A stretch of DNA of 64,000 nt, taken from assembly GCA_021234155.1 (NCBI GenBank), contig JAJEKV010000046.1, forward strand, positions 5,461,012 to 5,525,011. Direction: 5' to 3'. Both the position numbers and the translations under genes were made by a program. A model generated the notes under the pieces. It did no database searches. It was given only the letters and a program-made list of their open reading frames with translations, and was not told the DNA's origin. Shown one piece after another: positions 55,569-64,000 of the stretch (position 1 is its first letter; every line of letters starts with the position of its first letter). This DNA is from Isoetes taiwanensis (Eukaryota > Streptophyta > Lycopodiopsida > Isoetales > Isoetaceae).

Positions 55569-58500
55569 ATGGTTGAACAAGATACTCTAAATGACATCTT
55601 TGAATGAAGTGACGGTGATATCGTCAACAAAGTGAGAATGGCGGATCATATTCGAGTACTTTCACCAAAAAATCAGGAAAAGAGCGAGAAAAGTTTGTTG
55701 AATGCTTTAGAAATGAAGCCGCCTTCTCTATCTTCCGTGAAAGAGAGGTATTGGTTGCGAGGATCTTGCAAGATAACAGGGCTCTTGGGGTTGTTTAAAC
55801 ACAGTGATTGGGCTACCTTGAGGAAGGTGGGTGAAACATTCATTGTTACAAAATCTCAAAGATGGATTAGAAGAGGTTAAATCTTCTAATAGCAAAGACA
55901 AGTTAGCGACCAAGCACTCTGTTTTATCCATGATTGTTGGGAAAAATGGGGAATTGAAGCAAAAAGGAGTTGCTTCAAAAATATTGAACCGCCATCCTCG
56001 AAATTTGTCATATCTTTGCGGTAAGAAAAAGAGAATAAAAATTGCGTGTCCAACTATATGGGCATTAGCGGTAAAGAGAAGATCTGATTGTTTGGACGAA
56101 GATACAAAGCAATTAGTCATCCAATTTTGGTTAAACAACACCAAGGTTTCACCTAAATACAGGGATGTAAGAAAGAAAAGGCATCAGGCAATCCAGTTTC
56201 TTGATATACCACAGGTATTTCATTCTGCTTTTGATCCCTCATGTATATGTTCACTTTTATTGGAATTTATAGTATCTTCTTTGTTTTGATGTATGAATGC
56301 TTTCTAATGACTGATCTATCATTTATGTATTCACTTTTATTTACTTTTACATATGCAATCACCTTTGTTGGTTTGCTTACATTTATTGACCATGTATATT
56401 ATACTAAATCTTCCTTTCTTATTTATGCAGTGACCCCAAAATTCTTAACCAATGTACAGATTAGATATTTGCATAATATTGTATGTTATACATGTCTATA
56501 GAGTACATATCTTGTACTCAGACTTTCAGATAGTGCCTATGGACTTCAAGAATTTACTCTAGAACATTAATATGCTCTAGGGTACAGTAATGTACCCACA
56601 CTGCTACTTTACCCTTACACATGTATTTAATGTATATGTGTAATGTGTATTCTGTTGTCCTTATGTACATTGTAAGTACATGTGAGTACATTGTGAGTAT
56701 ATCTGAGTACATGTTAGTACATTTTGACTCCGCATGTACTCAATTGCACATACAAAATCTTTTATTAACTATGATGATTTGAATGCACAAAATGAAATGC
56801 ACGAACTTTGTGGAGCAACACCCGTGAGGCGGACATTGGCATCGATTGTTCGAATACCTCAAACCTGATTGTGTAAGGAAGCTAAAGGAAAGAAACACAT
56901 GTTGTTGTGTCAAGCATGAGCAAGCAGAGAACTTCAGGAAGGCATTTAATTCTATGAGGGCTAAGCTCCACATCAATTATAGCCGCAATTGTGAAGTTTG
57001 TCTTTGCTAACAAAATGATGGATCACAAGCATACATACCAGTAATGTCGACACTCTATGGAGGAGTATGGTTTGTCCAAAACAGGGATAGTGACGAGTGG
57101 CACAAATTAAATTGTATTACAAGTGATTGCAAGAACGTAGTAAGCGTAACATTATCTTGTGTCCAAAAGAAACCGAAAATGACATTGAAAATAAAGTCAA
57201 TTGGCAAATATACTCTTATGTGGATGAGAGGTCTAAAAAAGGAGTCTCAAGAAGGCTCAGTTGGTGGACAAGACAACAAATGCACATGTAATGCCGGATG
57301 CCATGTTTGGTCACATGAAAACATTTATCCATCATAACTTTGACTCAGCTCACCGCAAAAGCAAAAGAATTGAAAGATGTGTTCAAAACACGAGAGATGA
57401 TTCGGTGATATCGGTGGTTGACTTTGCGCGAAAATTATACATTGAAGCCTTTCAAAGAGGTTCATCGAGAACATTGGAATCTGAGACCAAATTACTATAA
57501 TGGTACAGATTACCATGCTAAAGGTAAATGGCATCTTGAAAAAGACTTTCACTTGTATATTTACGATGGCCAAAATCATGATACACATTTTGTACAACAT
57601 GCATTTAAGTTTCATCTGAAATGGCTGAAAGAGAATGGTGGATCTCGTATGCGATATCATATTGTGTGGTCTGATGGTTGTCTTTGCACAATACAAGTCG
57701 GAAAAAGAAATTTATATTTCATTACCGGTACCATGTTGAATATGGCATTCATTTACAATGGAACTACTTTGGTTCTGGGCATGGAAAAGGTGAACATGAT
57801 GGAGAGTGCGCCAAGGCCAAGCGGTACTACGGTAGAGCGATTCTGAGAACATGGAGCAGAGATTAGAGGTGCACATGATGCTTGTGTTGTCTTGAGGAGC
57901 AAGCAATCTAATGTTAACAGTATCTTGGGAAGTGAAGGAGTCGGATATTGATAGAACCAATGCATTGGATGTGCAACCTCTTCACGGTATTGAAATTGCA
58001 TACTCTGACTTTTATAAGTCCAACCCGACCCCACCTTAGTAATGGTGAGACCATTGTCTTGCTACGCAATGCTTGCATTAACTTTGAATGGGATGCTTGT
58101 GAGTCCATTTCATTACGTGGGAAGTGGCAATTAAAGAAACTAGTACCCAAGTAAGTACTCATTGTGAAGTAGAGAATGAGGAAACCTGCTTTTGCAAATG
58201 AAAATGAAGAGCTAGAAGATCTAGTACAGGGTGGGTGATATGTTTGCTTCTTTTGCTGCACCAGAAAATGAAGAAAATGTGCCATACTATATCCTTCTTT
58301 GCAAGAAAACAAAATTTGTTTTGCAAGATAATGTTATTGACGATTACAAAAATTATCACCATACATGTGAAACAGTCATATCCGCGTATTACTATCAAAA
58401 ATTGCCTGGTTGTCACCACAAGTATAAGTTATTGGATGACAAAGAAGTTCTTGTACCTGCAGAGTCTGTTATTGGAGCAAAGTTTGCAATGCCAAAAGTA

Positions 58501-58596
58501 AAGCATAAGGTGAAGGGTGCTTCTTTATGCATTGTCTACCATGTGCATGAGATGCTACTGGGAAGTTTGCCTGAAATGCTACATGATCTGGAGTAG
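55569..58596 (+). pseudogene. Transposase-like gene, HGKG/DG family, copy 2
   Basis: ATG 55569 (MVEQDTLNDIFE) is followed by an in-frame TGA and then RMADHIRVLSPKNQEKSEK. 55831-56212 encodes a basic segment ending DTKQLVIQFWLNNTKVSPKY and a donor-like CAG|GTATTT; an intron of about 220 bp ends TTTATGCAG near 56431. 56800-57010 gives, across frames, RKLKERNTCCCVKHEQ and CEVC, parallel to copy 1's Cys/His cluster. 57418-57846 carries LYIYDGQNHDTHFVQHAFKF, HLKWLKENGG and VWSDGC. HGKGEHDGECA (57780-57812) is in a shifted frame. 58231-58596 is an intact-looking C-terminal piece (MGDMFASFAAPENEENVPYY) ending at a TAG. I infer a DDE-type transposase with candidate acids in the DGQNHD, SDGC and HDG motifs. 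Not functional as written. Confidence 0.65.
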
Positions 58597-59513
58597 CTTG
58601 AACAGATTATATGTTGGACAGATTATATGTTGGAGAGAAGTAATCTGAAAAGAGAAAAGTGCTGGTGAAACATGATTTATATTACATTGTAATTGAGTAC
58701 ATAAACTTATTTCAAAACATGTTTCTTGTTATTGATAACTTTACAGAATATATCAACTTCTTTTATGCCTAACTATTACATCCCGTGGTGGCTGAAATCT
58801 CATAGGTATTGCATCCATTCTCCTAAGATTTACGGATAAAGCCATATAATGTTAGGACTAGGCGTGGCGAGAGGCCATTCTTTGCTTCTCTTACAATTGG
58901 AAACCCACTCCGACCCTCCGCGGCCACAGTTGACTTCGTGTGCACTTGGCAACCGATTCCTTCCCCAAGGATGGGGATCATAGATCTTGTGAATTGCCCA
59001 AAGTATTATTAGCATCTCATCCACGGTGCTTACATCTTCGATCTGTTCGGGACTGTTCCCATAATCCGAACCAAGCTGGTAAGGAATCTTGCTTCATACC
59101 CTAAGCCACAAGAGAATGGTACATCTGGAACATATTACGCTTCGAGTCCTTAAAGTAGATGGTGGTTCATCCGGTTCAACCTACGCTCCATGTACATGTA
59201 CAAGTTCCTTTTGTTACGGTTCAACCTACGCTCCATGTATAAATTCCTCTTCAATTTCATTTTCCTCAACTTCTAATCCAATAATAAAAGTTAAAAATTA
59301 TTAGCATTTATAAAGTATTAAATCTAAAACTTCCTCAACCTTAAATATTAATAATAGATATAATTTAACAAGTACTCAAAAGAGTTATGAAAGCAAATCC
59401 ACATCTAGAAAAGTTCTGATGAAAGATTCGGTTTATCAAAGGCATTGTACATAGGGCCTTTATTACATTCATATCTTAGCCCATATTCATCCACTATAGC
59501 CACGATGATAATG
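58597..59513. other. Spacer between converging genes of copy 2
   Basis: No gene supported. A phrase CGGTTCAACCTACGCTCCATGTA occurs twice (about 59170 and 59218). Confidence 0.4.
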
Positions 59514-62500
59514 TCACCATATATGTCCCAAAGAGTCATCCAACTTATGCTCCTTTATGTAATTGGTAAAATTTGGTGCATATTTCAACCCTACCAACCA
59601 ATCAAATAAGAAGGACAGATGGTTGTCGCGTTCTATCAAAGGTGTCCATAGTGGCACACAAACATAACTTTCTTTGTTGAAAAGAGCTTTGTGCTTAGAC
59701 TCAAACGCACCACAGAGTCGACCATTGTATTTAGGATATTCAATGACAAGACTATCCATAGGTACTACTTGAGGGGTTATACCAACTGAATTTGTGTAAG
59801 GAAGTCCCCAACATCTCTCTTTTCCATAAACATGTTTAAATTTTGGGATGCCATCTTCATAGAGCTTGTCCAAAATTGATGTTATGATATCTAAGGGAAT
59901 AGTTGACCATATGGCCAAATCCCAATGAAAGGAGGCATATTGAAGCATTGCTTTCATTGTTGGTCTGCAGTAGAAAACTCCATGTTCTGTAATTATGGGC
60001 TTGTAAGAGGAAATATTGATTCCTGGAGTTCTATAAAAGTAACCCAAAACACCTTGGATCTCAAATATTAGGAGTCCTGTAAGGAAGCAAAATATAATTA
60101 ACATACAGTAGCACTAGGATTGCAACCATTCATTGATTACATTATCAAGATTACATAAAGCCAAATGGCTTAGTGTTGTTTCCAATAAGAAAAAAGCCAA
60201 TTGGCCTCATTTGATAAAGAGTTATGAAAGAAGTTAAGCACTACCATACTTCTCTTGCGAGGTGCTAGTAGTGCATGTTTCGATGAGATGGCTCTTATAA
60301 TTAATCATAGTCTTAATGAGCACATGTCTCCTGGGGTATTGCATACTCACTTATCAAACCAATCTGAAGAGAACTGAAAGAATGAAAAAAAAATAGTTTT
60401 CAGAATTAATTATTGATATGTTATCTCACCATGCTCTTAGCACGCACTGGGCATCCACAAAGGCTTGCATATAAGCCATAACATAAAGACCACGGGGAGG
60501 CCGGTCACCTTGTTGTGGAACCTCGGTCTAATTTCTTTACACCTTTGAATTCTTCACATAAATATCAATCTTACGAGAACTGGAATTAGTCAATCTTTGT
60601 AATGATATCTTTATGAAGCACGCAATAGAAAATAACATCAAATTATCTTTGCATTACACTCAATTTATAGTGAGTGCACTTACATCATAACCATCCTCGT
60701 GTCAACACGCACATTCTTTAGCGAGTTGAGAATAAGGATAGCTGGAGAAGACAAAGGGAGTGCTTTGCTTTCTGATTCTTGGCCTTATCTAAAACAATGA
60801 TGACCCGATTACATGGTGCATAGGATCCTCAATCTAGATTGGAATCATAATGTCTTGGCATTTGGTTAATATGATTCCACACGAAGCCCTTTTTGAACTT
60901 CTGACCAATCCGTTTGTACCATCGAAGTTGCATCGGATGACGGTTTGTTAAAGGCGTTCAGAGTAGGCTAAAAAAATTCTCAAGGGAAGAAATAAAATGC
61001 ATCACGCCATTTGTCGGGCATAATGCTAATCGGATACCTATTCACAAAGCAAGTGAGGTTAGATGTTCATGGTTAACCATAATGCAAAAAGAATCGATCA
61101 AGTTACCTTCCAAATATATCTATATGCACATTGGACATGTGCCCGTTTGTCTGCAAAGACCTTCCACACAATATTTAGTCACCTTGATTAGAGGCTTTTC
61201 TTTGGAAAGGGTAGCATGGAACTATTTTCAACAAGCTCTCGGTCTCACGTAAACCAAACTTGCATTATTGAGAGACAAATGAATTGCAACTTCTATGAGA
61301 ATCTTACTTACTCTCTGTCTTTGTCATCTCCGGATCGAGCACTTTCGGATGATGTTTGGCTTCTAGTCCTGCAAAAGTCATCATAAAATTGTTCATATAT
61401 TACACTTTAACGACTTCAACTAACATAATAAATATTCACCTTTTTGGTTGAAGTTGTATTTTGCATAGACTCCTTCCTTTTTTCTTGTCGCTTCTCCTCT
61501 GTTTAACAACCTTGGTCTCCTCAACCTTGGTTTCCTCTATGTCATCAACCTTAGTTGCCTTAACCTTTGTTTCCTCAACCTTTGTTTCCTCAACCCTGGT
61601 TTCCTCCACTGCCACATCATCCTTTTGGACCTCCACCATCTCTTCCTCTCCCTTAATATGGCTACTATCCTCTATCTTTTCAATAGTTGCCTGAACAAAG
61701 GCTGCAGAAGATTCACCAAGTTCCAACACTTCTGCATAAATTAGTCACCAAAGTTAATCAGTATTGTGAATCCTAATTTTAAGTTAATGGTATACCTGTT
61801 GAATCATCACTCAACAGCATTCTAATTTCCTGCTGAAATGATGGCATTGGCGTAATAGGTTTCCAAATTGGTTTCTCTAGAAATTTATATTGTGAAGAAA
61901 GACCTGAGGAATCTGGAACTTTATACTGTGAAGAAAAACTTGAAGAACCTACAAAAAATGGTGTTTAATAATTGCGATCTGAGATATGCAAATAGAAGAT
62001 GCAACATACCACGGTATTAACTCATATTACGCTTTAACTTCTCAACCTCTGCTGCATAATCTACAAATGTTCGAATCGGTATGCTCATGACTATATGGAA
62101 TTCCAAGTGACATATCAAGCTCATATGACATGAAAATTAAATTCCAGGGATTGTAAATCAATCAAATGTGATATTTACTTACATGTATCTGAGGACTTCA
62201 CTGGTACCTCAAGCTCTTCCTCAAAAGACTTTACAAGGTTTACAGGTGATGCCCATGTAGAAGTATTTCCCAAATCCTCCTGACCATCTGTCAAATCCAA
62301 TACCTTGGAAGAAAGTGTTGTTGGCTTTTTGCTATCATCTACAGTAGAGAGTAGAAAAAGACTTGAGATAAGAAAAGAAATATGCATGATTAACAAGACT
62401 ACAATATCATACCCTTTTCTGGTTTCCTTATGCTACCAAAATCACCTGCATCAGTCAAACATTGAGTATATCAGATCATCAACTAAGAAATGTATTCTTA

Positions 62501-64000
62501 ATGTAGTCTACAAGTACAGTCAATGAAAAAAAAATTAACTGACAATGTACTCCAATGTATCCATCGATAATGTACTCACGATTTATCATGTAAATGTACT
62601 CAATGTCTTGTTGAAATGTCTTGAATGTACTCACGAAATTCATTGTTACGAAGTACAATCAATGTAAACAAAGCTAGGCGATATTGTACTCGCCTTGCTT
62701 GATGAGTCATGAAGTATTCAATAATAACTCAAAATGTAATTTTGACAGCAACAATAGCAATGTATCTGTTAATTGCTACATTATACAGTTCTCAATAACA
62801 AGTAATTAGCTACCTACATTACTGAGCTGATGTGCACATGAAATTAAAAACTCATCTTTAAAAATAAGTAGTCTATTTGGCAGATTATACATGACTGAAC
62901 CCACATTATCCAACTACAAAAACTAAATCTAAATACTCAATGTAAATGCAAGCCTAAAACCTTCATGCAAAAAAGAATCTAACTATTAAAATAAGAAAAG
63001 AAATCTTAATTCAAATGTACATGTACTAACCTTTTGTTGAGGCAGGTCCAAGTGCTACTGAGGCAAATTGCTATTCCATGGCGTCGGCATCAACACATGA
63101 AATCTTTGTGCTAGCAAGATGGGATATACACAGGAGACAATAAGGGTGTCTGCAGGGTGCCAGAACCACTAGATTCCCACCAAAAGATTGCTCACAATAT
63201 GTACATGAAGAAAAAGGCTGAACAATAATCAGATCTGCAAGAATTGTAGACTGGAGAGGAGGGGGCTGTAAAGTAAGGATCGAGGAATGTTCTAAAAATT
63301 TCCTGAGTTCCATAATTTTTTGTCTCACCTCGGTGAGCTCATATCAATAGATGTAGCTTCAATCTTTGCATCTACATGTTTCAATTTGGTGAGATTCATG
63401 TCAATATGTTTACGGAGCTCGGCTGATCCTGCATTCTTGATTTTTTTTTCGATAGCATCCTCAACTTTCCATTTTAGATGCTGAAATCTTATGGCACTTC
63501 GGATGTTTGGTCCGGTTTTGATTGTTGATCCTCCAATGCCGCCATTTTGCTTCAACATTCCTCTACGCTTCTGGACCAACCTAATATAAACTTCTCTCTC
63601 CCCTTCCTTGTGCTTCAATGTATCAAGGATCTCTTGCTTTCTTTCACCGTAACTTCGGTTAATTTCTTGCTTAAAGATGTTTTCACATTAGATCTGGCCA
63701 TCTAAGAAGTTCTTGATAACTTCTAATTGCTCCTTTGTGTAACTCTTAGCTGAAGTTCTTGGGGCTTTTGCATTTGCATTGCTAGATTTCACTTTGTCAC
63801 CACCTCAATAGATAGATCGAATCCTTTTCCTTCGATCGGCCCATGCTTTGACATCTTCCCGGTCCATACGCACCTTTCGGATGCAATGCAAATGTCCTTT
63901 CAAGTCTGAGAGGGACATAATGATTCATAACATCTTTTCTTCCAAAAGCAAATTCATACTATTTGCGAAATTCTTCATCCCACTTCATATCAATTACGTC
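59514..64000 (-). pseudogene. RING-like plus FCP1/HAD-like gene of transposon copy 2 (5' end outside window)
   Basis: Reading right to left: a basic N-terminal region (63.9-63.62 kb, with stops); KRRGMLKQNGGIGGSTIKTG and a helical stretch (63618-63325); and a RING-like half pattern CTYCEQSF-x-CRHPYCLLC (63328-63071) that lacks the last Cys pair. Next come intron-rich DNA and a Glu/Val/Lys repeat of EETKV units (61729-61436) closed by a basic KKKGR block. The last exon (60076 to 59514, acceptor CTTACAG) encodes LLIFEIQGVLGYF, then FYCRPTMKAMLQYASFHWDL, AIWSTIP, and a Trp/Tyr-rich tail. That exon resembles FCP1-type HAD phosphatases, but E-I-Q-G replaces D-x-D/N-G, so catalysis is doubtful. The role in transposition is unknown. 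Confidence 0.5.

Larger units (their letters stand above)
55569..64000. mobile_element. Two-gene DNA-transposon-like element, copy 2 (partial)
   Basis: Same gene order and orientation as 3133-10515: a forward transposase-like gene, then a converging reverse RING-like gene. Terminal repeats were not located; the right end lies beyond the window. Sequence divergence from copy 1 is large, so these are separate lineages of one family rather than a recent duplication. Confidence 0.55.

Overview
This window is nuclear DNA of a land plant with a large, repeat-rich genome. It shows spliceosomal introns, a plant-type PPR gene, a receptor-like kinase fragment, L1-type LINEs, a TRIM and a Copia integrase scrap, and it has very low gene density. 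The style of the PPR protein would suit a fern or another seed-free vascular plant, but that is a weak inference. No organelle, rRNA or tRNA gene was recognised.

Only two compact genes look intact: 13638-14066 (+) and 43020-43322 (-). Both have a TATA box, and they encode related small basic proteins of a family I cannot name. A class-3-lipase-like gene (39607-40415, +) is complete except for a frameshift at its signal peptide. A deletion derivative of the same locus lies at 29130-29360.

Most of the rest is transposon-derived. Two decayed copies of one unusual DNA-transposon-like family occupy 3133-10515 and about 55.5-64.0 kb. Each has a forward transposase-like gene (zinc-knuckle-like Cys/His cluster, SDGC, HGKGEHDG) and a converging reverse gene with a RING-like domain and an acidic or proline-rich hinge. 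The second copy also carries an FCP1/HAD-like segment, and a related HAD-like gene remnant lies at 23.5-27.3 kb. Other elements are two LINEs with target-site duplications (15972-18023; 21290-22711), detached LINE tails, a Mutator-like MITE (725-960), a long-TIR MITE (19675-20068) with an inverted partial relative (32636-32912), and a 1.8 kb sequence present twice (30740-32536 and 35480-37270).

The most layered locus is 45.3-55.1 kb. A PPR pseudogene is split by an ~8.6 kb T-rich, A-poor insertion arranged as a long unit followed head-to-tail by a 477 bp shortened unit. The long unit's GC-rich 5' part carries an antisense receptor-like kinase fragment, and that kinase is itself interrupted by a 455 bp TRIM with LTRs, PBS, PPT and a 5-bp target duplication. 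Removing the TRIM restores the kinase reading frame. This gives a relative order of events: PPR gene, then T-rich insertion containing or acquiring the kinase, then TRIM. The T-rich body carries an array of small hairpins whose stems appear to co-vary.

Paired repeat copies in the window differ by clustered small indels, so some apparent frameshifts may be assembly or base-calling errors rather than biology.
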